This document shows, piece by piece, positions 42,585-51,298 of a stretch of 55,423 nt of DNA (within the stretch, counting starts at the first letter, position 1; each line of letters starts with the position of its first letter). A model generated the notes under the pieces. The model saw only the letters and a list, made by a program, of their open reading frames with translations, was not told the origin of the DNA and ran no database searches. The translations under genes and the position numbers were made by a program. Source of the stretch: Rhodospirillaceae bacterium (lineage in GTDB: Bacteria; Pseudomonadota; Alphaproteobacteria; UBA828); the NCBI GenBank assembly GCA_018666805.1, contig JABIXB010000140.1, positions 1 to 55,423 on the forward strand. Reading direction: 5' to 3'.

Positions 42585-43622
42585 ATGGCGACAGAAAATA
42601 TGGATACGCCGTTTCAACTGCGCGAGGGTTTGCACAAGCGCGAGATCATCCGTCTCAAACCGGCGGACGTGCCGGTGATCGATTTCGGCCGCATCTATTG
42701 CACCAACAAGGCGGATCAACGCGAGCTTGGCGACGAGCTGCGCGCCGCCTGCACGGGGCCCGGCTATTTTTACCTCTATAACCACCAGTTCCCGCAATCG
42801 GTGATCGACCGCGCCTATGCCGCCATGCAGCGTTTCTTTGCTCAGCCGCTCGACGAGAAGATGAAGAATCATTATCTCGAATCGCCCAATCACCGGGGCT
42901 ATGTGCCGCTGAATGGCATCCAGGCCGATCACAGCCTGAAAGGCAGCGATATTTCCGAAGCCATCGAAATGGCCGATGATCTGCCCGAGGACGATCCGGA
43001 CTATCTCAGGGGTTTGCGTTTTTACGGCCCCAACAATTGGCCGGCATATCCGCCCGATTTCCGCTGGGCGCTCGGCACCTATTATGATTGCCAGATCGAG
43101 CTTGGCCGCTCGATCTACCGTGCCTTCGAACTGGCGCTCGATTTGGAGCCGGGCTATTTCACCGAAAAATACACCAAGCCGCTGTCGCGCACCCGGGTGT
43201 GTTATTACCCGCCCGGCGACGAGGATTTCAATATCGCCCATATCGGCCTCGGCGCGCATACCGACTATGAATGCTTCACCACGGTGTGGCAGAACGGCGT
43301 GCCGGGCCTGCAAATGTTGACGCAGGGCGGCGATTGGCTTGAGCTGCCGGCCATTCCCGGCACCTTCGCCGTCAATCTCGGTGATCTCCTGCAACAATGG
43401 ACCAACGACACGTTCGTCTCGACAGCGCACCGCGTGATCAACACCACGCCCGAGGAGCGCTTCTCGCTGGTGCAGTTTTTCGGCGTCGATTACGACGTGT
43501 TGGTCGAGGGCTTGCCGGGTTGCGTCAGCGCCGATAATCCATGGAAATACAAAGCCATCAAGGCGGGCGAACATTCCGAACAAATGGTGGCGCGTACTTA
43601 CGGCTATGACGGCGGTGCTTGA
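42585..43622 (+). CDS. Isopenicillin N synthase family 2-oxoglutarate/Fe(II) oxygenase
   Basis: The 345-residue double-stranded beta-helix oxygenase has the DIOX_N-like domain (VPVIDFGRIYC, GPGYFYLYNHQFPQSVID) and the iron site H225-x-D227 (AHTDYECFTTVWQ) with H282 (VSTAHRVINT). R292 in EERFSLVQFF is the 2-oxoglutarate-binding arginine. Its relatives hydroxylate, desaturate or cyclise secondary metabolites and hormones. The ATG at 42585 has GGGG upstream; a TTG two codons earlier is ignored. It starts 13 bases after the PRISE gene, so it is the seventh gene of the monooxygenase operon. Its stop is one base from that of the convergent PaaK-like gene. Confidence 0.88.
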   Translation: MATENMDTPFQLREGLHKREIIRLKPADVPVIDFGRIYCTNKADQRELGDELRAACTGPGYFYLYNHQFPQSVIDRAYAAMQRFFAQPLDEKMKNHYLESPNHRGYVPLNGIQADHSLKGSDISEAIEMADDLPEDDPDYLRGLRFYGPNNWPAYPPDFRWALGTYYDCQIELGRSIYRAFELALDLEPGYFTEKYTKPLSRTRVCYYPPGDEDFNIAHIGLGAHTDYECFTTVWQNGVPGLQMLTQGGDWLELPAIPGTFAVNLGDLLQQWTNDTFVSTAHRVINTTPEERFSLVQFFGVDYDVLVEGLPGCVSADNPWKYKAIKAGEHSEQMVARTYGYDGGA

Positions 43623-43623
43623 G

Positions 43624-45009
43624 CTATAGCTCCGATTTGAATTCCTCGTATTTTTCGCCGGCCTGGCGTTCGATCTTTTTCACATAGCTAAGCTTAATTT
43701 CAAACGGATGGCCAAGGCGGGCGAGCATGCGCTCGCGTAGCGCTTCTTCTTCCTGTTCATTGAGCGGCCGTTCGACCACCAGGCGCGCTTCGATCGCCTG
43801 CCGGCTTTTTTGCACGAACTGATATTGCCGCACCGGCGCGATTTCGGCGAAGCGGCTGCCGCCCATCAGTGGCCAGCTGCGCGAGCCATCGGGCAGGGTG
43901 AGCATGGCCCGCGCCCGGCCCATGATGCGGGTCAGCACCGGCAGGCCGCGCCCGCATGGGCAGGGAGCGCCCACTTCGGCGTAATCGCCGATATCGTAGC
44001 GCAGCAGCGGCGTGGCAAAATTATGTAAGGGCGTCACCACGACGCGGCCGACCTCGCCCGGCTGACACGGCGTACTATCGCCATCCAATATTTCGATCAG
44101 CGCGCACTCGCTCTGGACATGATAGTTCTCAGTCTCGGGGCATTGCAGGGCGATGTAGCCGGTCTCCTGGGTGCTGTACATGTCGGCGATCTCAATGCCC
44201 CAGAGACGCCGGCATTGCGCGCGCAAGGCCGGGTCGAGCACTTCCGACAGGGTTTGCACCTCGCGTAGGCTCGGATATCGCACGCCGCTCTCTTCGCTCA
44301 GGCGCAGCAATTCGCCGAGGTTGGACGGGTTGGTGCTGAGATAGGCGGCGTTCTGGCGCGCCAGCCATTCGCCCTGATCGGCGACGGGCGTGGTGATGGT
44401 CAGCTTGGCCGCCGGCCCGGTGCGAAACAGCGCCGCCGGTGAGCCCCAATTATCGCTCTCGATACCATCCGGATAGGCGGCGCGGGCTGAGCGGTCATAG
44501 CGGATGGTGGCGAAAGTGGCGCTGAGATCGCGCTTGCGCCAGATATGGTCGCGCAAGGTAAAGGCGGTCCAATAAAAAGCACTGAGCTCGGTGCGGCTCA
44601 CACTGACCGGCTTGCCGGTCGAGCCGGTCGTTGTCGATTGGCTAGTCCTGCCGTGGCCCTTGGGCGGTTCCGTGCATTGCAGTTTTGTGCCCGATTTTTG
44701 CAGTTCGTCGCGGGTGAGAATGGGCAGCTCGCGCCATGCTTCTTCGCTGAGTGGCTTGTGTTGGCCGATGCCCGCCGCTTCCAGTCGTTTGCTGAGATAC
44801 GGGATATGCTGGTGCGCGAAGTGGCACAGCTTTTCGATCTGACCGAGCTGATGGGCGTGCAATTTCTCCGCCGGCCACCATTGCGATTGTTCAAGCTGAA
44901 ACAGCACGGCGAGCAGCGACGCACCCTCGCGCCCCGGCACGGCTGGCCAGCCGATGCCCTCGATTGCAGAAAGCGTGTGTTCGCTGATATCCGCCGGCTG
45001 TTCGTTCAT
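43624..45009 (-). CDS. PaaK/CapK-like adenylate-forming enzyme
   Basis: The 461-residue protein belongs to the phenylacetate-CoA ligase / coenzyme F390 synthetase family. Typical elements are SQSTTTGSTGKPVSVSRTEL (P-loop-like Ser/Thr/Gly motif near residue 125), DMYSTQETGYIALQC, VVTPLHNFATPLLRYDIGDY and CGRGLPVLTRIMGRA. It should activate a carboxylic acid with ATP. The CoA-transfer or other second step and the acid are unknown. Its start overlaps the preceding DMT transporter stop by four bases (ATGA type), so it is coupled with an exporter. It is convergent with the monooxygenase operon. Confidence 0.82.
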   Translation of the reverse strand: MNEQPADISEHTLSAIEGIGWPAVPGREGASLLAVLFQLEQSQWWPAEKLHAHQLGQIEKLCHFAHQHIPYLSKRLEAAGIGQHKPLSEEAWRELPILTRDELQKSGTKLQCTEPPKGHGRTSQSTTTGSTGKPVSVSRTELSAFYWTAFTLRDHIWRKRDLSATFATIRYDRSARAAYPDGIESDNWGSPAALFRTGPAAKLTITTPVADQGEWLARQNAAYLSTNPSNLGELLRLSEESGVRYPSLREVQTLSEVLDPALRAQCRRLWGIEIADMYSTQETGYIALQCPETENYHVQSECALIEILDGDSTPCQPGEVGRVVVTPLHNFATPLLRYDIGDYAEVGAPCPCGRGLPVLTRIMGRARAMLTLPDGSRSWPLMGGSRFAEIAPVRQYQFVQKSRQAIEARLVVERPLNEQEEEALRERMLARLGHPFEIKLSYVKKIERQAGEKYEEFKSEL

Positions 45010-45932
45010 TTTTTCGCCCGTGCGCCGAGGGTGAGCAGCAGCACGCTCATCGCCATCAGCGCCGTGCCACCCCAGACATAGAGACTATACCGTTCGCCGA
45101 ATAGAATCATGCCCCAACCGAAGCCGGCGGCGACGGAGAGATAGTTCATCTGCGAGAAAAATACCGGGCCGGAGAGGCGGACAATCTCAAGGAACAGCAC
45201 ATAGAATATGGCGTTCAACAAAGTGGCGTAGAGAAAATTCCAGTTCACGCCGGGGTCGGCGCCGGCAAAAAAATAGAATTGGCCGCTGGCGGCCATGATC
45301 GGCAGAAGCAGCGCTGCGGCTGCCAATAGCATGCCGGCGGCGAACACCGTGGGCGGCATCATCGGCGGCCGTACCAGCGCGGTGAGCACGTTGCCGAGGC
45401 CGAGCAACAACGGCGCCAGCAGGGCGAGGAGCAGCCACCACACCATATCGGGCTCGGGCAGGCTGACATCGGGCAGGACGATCACCAGGATGCCGCCGAG
45501 GCCGGCCGCCAGTCCGGCGATACTGAGCAGCTTCAGGCGGTCGACGCCGAGCAAAATGGCGAAAAAATAGGTCAGGGTCGGGGCCAGTATGACGACCATG
45601 CTGATCAGGCCCTGTGGCAGCTTATCGGCGAGAAAGGTCAGTACCGCCATTGGCGCGCCCATGGCAAAGATGCCGACCGCCAGATAGGCGCGGATATAGG
45701 TGAATTTCAGGCGTGGCATCTCGCCCCTGAGAATAGCCACGCCGAGCAGCACGGTTCCGGCGAACAGCATTGGCCAAAAGGCGAAGGCAAAGGGCGGCAC
45801 GCCGCCATCGACCGCGATCTTGTTGAGCACGAAGCGCAGCGGCGCAATGATCCCGCCGGCCAACATGAGAGACAGCGACAGCGCGCCGACGCGCGTTTCC
45901 AAGCCGGCTGAGGGCCGTTGCTTTGCCGCCAA
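45006..45932 (-). CDS. DMT superfamily (EamA) transporter
   Basis: This 308-residue ten-helix exporter of the drug/metabolite family has GGIIAPLRFVLNKIAVDGG and LTYFFAILLGVDRLKLLS among its helices, with an EPDMVWW loop matching EPDMVGW in the tandem pair at 11.5 kb. The start at 45932 is TTG with GAGGGAA about 8 bases upstream; no ATG fits. It is the first gene of a two-gene operon with the PaaK-like enzyme. It is divergent from the glutamine-synthetase-like gene with 147 bases between. Confidence 0.8.
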   Translation of the reverse strand: MAAKQRPSAGLETRVGALSLSLMLAGGIIAPLRFVLNKIAVDGGVPPFAFAFWPMLFAGTVLLGVAILRGEMPRLKFTYIRAYLAVGIFAMGAPMAVLTFLADKLPQGLISMVVILAPTLTYFFAILLGVDRLKLLSIAGLAAGLGGILVIVLPDVSLPEPDMVWWLLLALLAPLLLGLGNVLTALVRPPMMPPTVFAAGMLLAAAALLLPIMAASGQFYFFAGADPGVNWNFLYATLLNAIFYVLFLEIVRLSGPVFFSQMNYLSVAAGFGWGMILFGERYSLYVWGGTALMAMSVLLLTLGARAKK

Positions 45933-46079
45933 AATGGATTCCCTCTACTGCCGCCACCGCTGCCGTTGCGCTGTCTTAGCCTATCCGCCCGCGCCGCCGC
46001 CGACAACGTGGGCTCGACGCATCGCGGCCTGTTGGGCTATCTTCCGCCGGATAAAAAAATATATGGGAAGGGCTGAAAG

Positions 46080-47426
46080 ATGTCAGCAGGGAGCGAATGG
46101 CCGGTGCATTTCAGCGGCGGCGAAGGTGACGTGATGGCTTGGCTGCGCGAACATAATGTCGAGCGCATCCGGGCCGAGTTTTCCGATTTTAACAGTATCG
46201 CGCGCGGCAAGGCGGTTTCGGTGGCGCAGTTTGAGCATGTCATGCAGCATGGCCTCGCCTTTGCCGCCACGATCATGGCTGTCGATAACAAAGCCTATGT
46301 GGTGCCCGGCACCGATTATGCGGAATCCATCGGCTATGGCGATTTCATACTCAAGCCCGATCTTTCCACGCTCCGTCTGCTGCGCCACGAAGGCGGCTCG
46401 GCGCAGGTGGTCGGTTCGCTGGTGTGGCCGGATGGCTCGCTTGTCGATAGCTGCCCGCGCAACGTTCTCGCCCGGGTGGCCGGACAAGCGGCGGAAATGG
46501 GCTTTACCGCCTTTGCCGCGCCGGAGCTCGAATTTTACCTGCTCAATGAGGATTACGAGCTCCTCGACGAAGGCGTGCAATGCTATTCGATGCATAAGCG
46601 CACGATGTTTCTGGCTGAGGAGCTGGCTCTTCTCGAAGCGGCGTCGGCGCACTGCCAGTTGGAAAACAGCCATTACGAATATGGCCCCGGGCAATATGAA
46701 ATGACCATGCGCTATCAGGAAATTTGCCGCATGGCCGATACGGGGCAATTGTTCCGCTCTACCCTGAAGGAGGCCGCCATGGGTATGGGCGGGCGTATCT
46801 CCTTCATGGCCAAGCCGTTTGATGGCGTTACCGGCAATTCCTGTCATATGCATTTGTCGTTAACCGATGCGGCGGGGAAAAACGTCTTTGCCGCGCCCGA
46901 GGCGCCCCAGCATATCAGCGATACGTGCCGCCATTTCATCGGCGGCGTGCTGGCGCATATGCCCGAATTGACGGCGATCTTCTTCCCCAATTCCAATTCC
47001 TACCGCCGTCTGGTGCCGGGAAATTTCGCCCCGATTTCGCTTGTTTGGGGCGTCGATAACCGCACCACGGCGGTGCGTGTGCTGAATGAGACGCCGGAGG
47101 CAACGCGGGCGGAACTGCGCGTCTGTGGCGGCGATATCCAAATTCATTTGGCGATGGCGGCATATCTCGCTGCCGGGCTGGATGGCATCCGCAAAGGCAC
47201 CGACCCCGGCGCGCAATCGGTTGGCGATCTCGACGAGCAGGATGTCACCCGCATTCCCGATGATTGGGGCAAAGCGCTTGATGTTTTCGACGCCTCCGAC
47301 TGGGTAAAGGAAGCGTTTGGCGAGGAGTTCTGCCGCAACTTCAGCGTTCTCAAACGCTTCGAGTATGATGCTTACCGCCGCACCGTGCCCGAGACCGAGC
47401 GCAAAGCCTATATCGAGTTTCTGTAG
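46080..47426 (+). CDS. Glutamine synthetase family protein (PuuA/gamma-glutamylamide-synthetase-like)
   Basis: The 448-residue protein has the GS beta-grasp N-terminal part (ERIRAEFSDFNSIARGKAV) and the catalytic barrel: AAPELEFYLLNEDYELLD with the metal-ligand glutamates, ENSHYEYGPGQYEMTM, FMAKPFDGVTGNSCHMHLSL, and NRTTAVRVLNETPEATRAEL. It lacks the GlnA adenylylation-loop tyrosine pattern, so it is probably a ligase that joins glutamate to an amine other than ammonia. Its end overlaps the convergent transporter gene by 19 bases. The link with two DMT exporters may mean amine handling, but this is inference. Confidence 0.85.
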   Translation: MSAGSEWPVHFSGGEGDVMAWLREHNVERIRAEFSDFNSIARGKAVSVAQFEHVMQHGLAFAATIMAVDNKAYVVPGTDYAESIGYGDFILKPDLSTLRLLRHEGGSAQVVGSLVWPDGSLVDSCPRNVLARVAGQAAEMGFTAFAAPELEFYLLNEDYELLDEGVQCYSMHKRTMFLAEELALLEAASAHCQLENSHYEYGPGQYEMTMRYQEICRMADTGQLFRSTLKEAAMGMGGRISFMAKPFDGVTGNSCHMHLSLTDAAGKNVFAAPEAPQHISDTCRHFIGGVLAHMPELTAIFFPNSNSYRRLVPGNFAPISLVWGVDNRTTAVRVLNETPEATRAELRVCGGDIQIHLAMAAYLAAGLDGIRKGTDPGAQSVGDLDEQDVTRIPDDWGKALDVFDASDWVKEAFGEEFCRNFSVLKRFEYDAYRRTVPETERKAYIEFL

Positions 47427-48358
47427 CGCGGCCGGGCGGCACGCTGCAGGCGCATTTTACTGAGCGTATTGGTGGCAAGGCCGAGCAGCAGCAGCGCTGC
47501 CGCGGCCCAGATATAGCCGCTTACCGAGCCGCCGAAAAACAGCGCCTGCCAGCCGAAGCCGCCGAGCACGATGATATAGGCGGCCTGCGAAACAAACACC
47601 GCGCCGGCCATGGTGATGATCACGAACATCAGCCACCAGCGCGCGACATTGATCAGCGTCGCGTAGAGCACGGCGAAATCGCCCTCGGCGCTTGGCCCCG
47701 GAAATAGATGAAAATCGCCGGCGATGGCGGTGATCGGCAGCATAATGATGCCGGCGGCGAGGAGAACGCCGGTGCCCAATTGCAGGCCATCGCTCTCGGG
47801 CGGCGCATAAAGGTCGATAAAAATATTAAAGAGGGCAAACAAGACCGGCACGAGCAGTATCAGCAACACCCAGCCGACCATGCCGGGCTCGGGCAGGCTT
47901 GCCTCCGGTATCAGGATCAACAGGATGCCGCTCAAGCCTGCGAGCAACCCGGCAACGCTGAGCCAGCGAAAGCGCTCAAGCTTGACCGGCAGGGCGAACA
48001 GATAGCTGAGGAGCGGCGCCAGCACGACAATCATGGTGATCACGCTAGATGGCAGGTGCGGTGCGGCCAAGGTGAGCAGCGTCATTGGCGCGGCGAGGCC
48101 GATGACGCCGCCGATAAAATAGACGAGCAAATGACGGCGGCCCGTGAACGGCAATTTGCGCCTGAGAATGCAGACGATCAGCAGGATCAAGCCACCACCG
48201 AGCGATACCCACACCACATAGCCGAGTGCCGGCACGCCATTTTCGGTGGCGATTCGGTTGACCGGAAAGAGCAGGCTGTAAATCAGCCCGGCGATTATCA
48301 GCAGAAAAACCGAAAGCGGCCCAATATTGCGCTTGGGCGCCTCATTTTTATTGTTCAT
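47408..48358 (-). CDS. DMT superfamily (EamA) transporter
   Basis: This 316-residue ten-helix EamA protein has SVFLLIIAGLIYSLLFPVNR, NGVPALGYVVWVSLGG, and EPGMVGWVLLILLVPVLFA. It shares the NGVP..YV.W and EP.MVGW landmarks with the three other DMT proteins in the window, so all four come from one subfamily. It starts 12 bases after the stop of the molybdopterin oxidoreductase and may be co-transcribed with it. The substrate is unknown. Confidence 0.8.
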   Translation of the reverse strand: MNNKNEAPKRNIGPLSVFLLIIAGLIYSLLFPVNRIATENGVPALGYVVWVSLGGGLILLIVCILRRKLPFTGRRHLLVYFIGGVIGLAAPMTLLTLAAPHLPSSVITMIVVLAPLLSYLFALPVKLERFRWLSVAGLLAGLSGILLILIPEASLPEPGMVGWVLLILLVPVLFALFNIFIDLYAPPESDGLQLGTGVLLAAGIIMLPITAIAGDFHLFPGPSAEGDFAVLYATLINVARWWLMFVIITMAGAVFVSQAAYIIVLGGFGWQALFFGGSVSGYIWAAAALLLLGLATNTLSKMRLQRAARPRYRNSI

Positions 48359-48370
48359 TCTTCGTCTATA

Positions 48371-50464
48371 TCAAATGGCGGCGAGACTTACAGCATTGTC
48401 ATGAAAGGCGGCGCCGCCGATCGGCTTGACTGGATCGGCGCCGGTTAAGGCGTTGATGCCGATACCGCCCTCAAAGGCGTCATTCGGCCAAATGCTCTCA
48501 ACCACCAGAACACCGGGCTGCAAACCGGCGAATATTTCGGCATGCAGGACAATCTCGCCGCGCCCATTGGCGAGGCGGACGCGCGCGCCGTCTTCGATGC
48601 CGAGCCTGGCGGCGTCCTTGGGATGGACAAGCACGCTCGGGCGCACTTCGCGCTCGCGCGATGTTGGCGTCTCGGTAAAGCTGGAATTGAGATAATTGCG
48701 CGCCGGCGCGGTGATCAGGCGGAACGGGTGCGCTGCCGTCGCTTCCTCTGTCACCGCCCAGTGATCCGGGAATTCGGGCATGCCGCTGGCATCCGCTTGG
48801 CCATGCGCGCAGCCCGCCGTGGTCCAGGCCGTCGGAGCGAACGCCGGCCAATTGGGCCGGAAGTGAAATTTACCGTCCTTGTGAGCGAAGCCGTTGGCAT
48901 AATGGGCGTCTTCATATTTGGGCCGGTAATCGAGCCAGCGCATGGCGCGCAGACTGTCCGGGTCGGGCAGGCCGGAGGCGCTTAGCGTCTCGGCTAATAT
49001 TTCCTCGCCCGTCATGTCGAAGCCGGGATGCTCGGCGCCGACCCGTTTGGCGATCTCGCAAATGACGAAGTGATTGTCGCGCGCCTCGCCCGGCGGCTCG
49101 ACGATCTTGGCGCCGAGTTGGATATGCGGATGGCCGCCGCCCTGGTAAAGGTCGCTATGTTCCAAAAACGCCGTTGCCGGCAGAACGATATCGGCCATTT
49201 TGGCCGTGTCGGTGAGAAGCTGTTCATGCACGCAGGTAAACAGGTCATCGCGGGCGAAGCCGGCATGGACCTTATTAAGATCGGGCGCCACCATCATCGG
49301 GTTGGTGTTTTGAATCAGCAGCGCCGTCACCGGTGGGCCGTCGCCGAGATCTTGCCTGTCACCGCTCAAGATGGCGCCGATACGCGATTGATCGAGCATC
49401 CGTACGCCAGTGTCTTTGACATCCAACCCTTCAATCAGCGTCTTGTCCCAGGGATAAATGCCTTCATTGTTCTTGAACGCGCCGCCGCCTTCATACTGCC
49501 ACGAGCCACGAACAGTCGCGATGGAGAGCGCCGCATGCATATTGACCGGCCCGTTGCGGCTGCGCGTAAAGCCGAAGCCGAGGCGGAAATATGTGCGGTC
49601 GGTCTCGCCGATCAGCTTGGCGAAAGCCTCGATCTCATCCACCGAGAGGCCGGTGATCGCTGCCGCCCATTCGGGGCTGCGGCATTTCAGATGCGCTTCG
49701 AGCTCGCGCGGCGCATCGGCATAGCGGTTCATATAGTCCCAATCCGCTTTGCCATCGCGGAACAGCACATGCATCACCGCGCAGGCCAGTGCGCCGTCCG
49801 TGCCGGGGCGGAGACAGAGATGCATATCCGCCTGGCGCGCGGTGGCGTTGAGATAGGGATCGATAACGATGATTTTGGCGCCGCGCGTTTTGCGTGCCTG
49901 AATGGCATGGCGCATGACGTTGATTTGCGTCGCCGCCGCGTTGGTGCCCCAAATAATAACCAGGTCCGATTTTGCCATCTCGCGCGGATCGACACCCTGC
50001 AGTTTGCCGGCGCCGGCCTCGAAACCGAGCCACGCCATATTGACGCAGATGGTGGTATGGAACTGCGAATAGCCCTTGGCGTGGCGCAAGCGGTTGATGC
50101 CGTCGCGCATCAGGAGGCCCATGGTGCCGGCGAAATAATACGGCCAGATGGCTTCCGCGCCGTGGCGCTGCTCGGCTTTTAGAAACGCTTCGCCCACTTC
50201 ATCAAGCGCCGCTTGCCAGCTAATCGGGCGGAATTCACCATCGCCTTTGGCGCCGCTGCGCTGCAACGGCTCGGTCAGGCGGCCGGGATGGTGCAGGCGC
50301 TCGGCATAGCGCGCGACCTTGGCGCAGATGGTGCCATCCGTATAGCTGTTGTCGCGCGCGCCGCGAATGCGCCCGATGGTGAAATCGTCGAGCTTCTCTA
50401 CCTCCAGGGCGCAGGTGGACGGGCAGTCATGCGGGCAGGCGCTATGATGGATTTCAGGTAACAT
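48371..50464 (-). CDS. Molybdopterin-dependent oxidoreductase (DMSO reductase superfamily), second copy
   Basis: The 697-residue protein has the N-terminal [4Fe-4S] cluster site CPHDCPSTCALEV with GTICAKVARY, the Mo-pterin domain (ICVNMAWLGFEAG with a candidate Mo-ligand Cys, GTNAAATQINVMRHAIQARK), and a C-terminal Molydop_binding domain (LITAPARNYLNSSFTETPTS onward). There is no Tat signal, so it is cytoplasmic. It resembles the protein at 234-2258 in length and domain order but is clearly a different subfamily (about one third alike by eye). No other redox subunit is next to it; a DMT transporter follows 12 bases later. The substrate is not known. Confidence 0.9.
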   Translation of the reverse strand: MLPEIHHSACPHDCPSTCALEVEKLDDFTIGRIRGARDNSYTDGTICAKVARYAERLHHPGRLTEPLQRSGAKGDGEFRPISWQAALDEVGEAFLKAEQRHGAEAIWPYYFAGTMGLLMRDGINRLRHAKGYSQFHTTICVNMAWLGFEAGAGKLQGVDPREMAKSDLVIIWGTNAAATQINVMRHAIQARKTRGAKIIVIDPYLNATARQADMHLCLRPGTDGALACAVMHVLFRDGKADWDYMNRYADAPRELEAHLKCRSPEWAAAITGLSVDEIEAFAKLIGETDRTYFRLGFGFTRSRNGPVNMHAALSIATVRGSWQYEGGGAFKNNEGIYPWDKTLIEGLDVKDTGVRMLDQSRIGAILSGDRQDLGDGPPVTALLIQNTNPMMVAPDLNKVHAGFARDDLFTCVHEQLLTDTAKMADIVLPATAFLEHSDLYQGGGHPHIQLGAKIVEPPGEARDNHFVICEIAKRVGAEHPGFDMTGEEILAETLSASGLPDPDSLRAMRWLDYRPKYEDAHYANGFAHKDGKFHFRPNWPAFAPTAWTTAGCAHGQADASGMPEFPDHWAVTEEATAAHPFRLITAPARNYLNSSFTETPTSREREVRPSVLVHPKDAARLGIEDGARVRLANGRGEIVLHAEIFAGLQPGVLVVESIWPNDAFEGGIGINALTGADPVKPIGGAAFHDNAVSLAAI

Positions 50465-50522
50465 TTTGTTTCCAGATCGGCCATATGGGCACGGGCGAGT
50501 GTTCCGGGCGGGCGCGGCCGTG

Positions 50523-51206
50523 TCAACAAAAGCCGCCGGTAAAGGGGACGAACGCTACCGGTAAAATCTTCTCTGTCGTTACCTTCCCGCGGGCGGTTTT
50601 GCCAATCACAGTCAGATCCTGCGCTTCTCCCACCGGGCCAATCGGAATGACAAGTTTGGCGCCCGGCTTCAACTGCGCTATCAGCGCGGGCGGCGGCTTC
50701 GGCGCGGCGGCGGCAACGATGATGCCGTCAAACGGCGCGCGCTCGGGCCAGCCCAACGCGCCGTCGCCAATTCTGATGCTGACATTGCTATAGCCGAGGC
50801 GCTTCAAGCGCCTTTTGCTGGCGCGGGCGATGTCGGCAACGATCTCGATGGCGGCGACGTCATGCGCCAATTCGGCCAAAACGGCGCTTTGATAGCCGCA
50901 GCCGGCGCCGATTTCGAGCAGGTTGGCGGAAGTTTTTGCATCCGCCGGCAGGTCGAGGAATTCGCTCATCAGGGCGACGATAAAAGGCTGCGATATGGTT
51001 TGCCCGTGGCCGATTGGGAGCGGCCGGTTTTTATAGGCCAACGCGATATCCTCTGGCCGCACGAATTTGTGCCGGGGGACGGCGCGAAGTGCGTCGTGCA
51101 CGGCAGGCGACAATGCGCGCCGGCCGGTGAGAGCGGCAGTCTCAAGCATGTCCTTTTCGATTGCGCGCAGCATCTCTTGCTGAGCATCGCGCCAGTTTTT
51201 GCTCAT
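50523..51206 (-). CDS. pcm: Protein-L-isoaspartate O-methyltransferase
   Basis: PCMT repairs isoaspartyl residues in aged proteins using SAM. The 227-residue protein has VPRHKFVRPEDIALAYKNRP, LPIGHGQTISQPFIVALM (substrate loop), the SAM motif LLEIGAGCGYQSAVLAELAH, and FDGIIVAAAAPKPPPALIAQ. The end (EKILPVAFVPFTGGF) is the usual C-terminal strand. A Cys is the last residue. It is divergent from uspA, with 92 bases between starts; both serve stress survival. Confidence 0.93.
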   Translation of the reverse strand: MSKNWRDAQQEMLRAIEKDMLETAALTGRRALSPAVHDALRAVPRHKFVRPEDIALAYKNRPLPIGHGQTISQPFIVALMSEFLDLPADAKTSANLLEIGAGCGYQSAVLAELAHDVAAIEIVADIARASKRRLKRLGYSNVSIRIGDGALGWPERAPFDGIIVAAAAPKPPPALIAQLKPGAKLVIPIGPVGEAQDLTVIGKTARGKVTTEKILPVAFVPFTGGFC

Positions 51207-51298
51207 TTTGCCAGTTCCGCCCGAATGATGATCTGGGTCAAGGTATTGCCCGGCTTAGGGTCTAGCATATTGGCATTAACGGTTCGTAGGAGATTGCC

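Noticed and set aside
49028-50182. 384-residue open frame opposite the second molybdopterin oxidoreductase
   Set aside because: It has no recognisable motif and low-complexity His/Arg content. The minus-strand gene has full family signatures.
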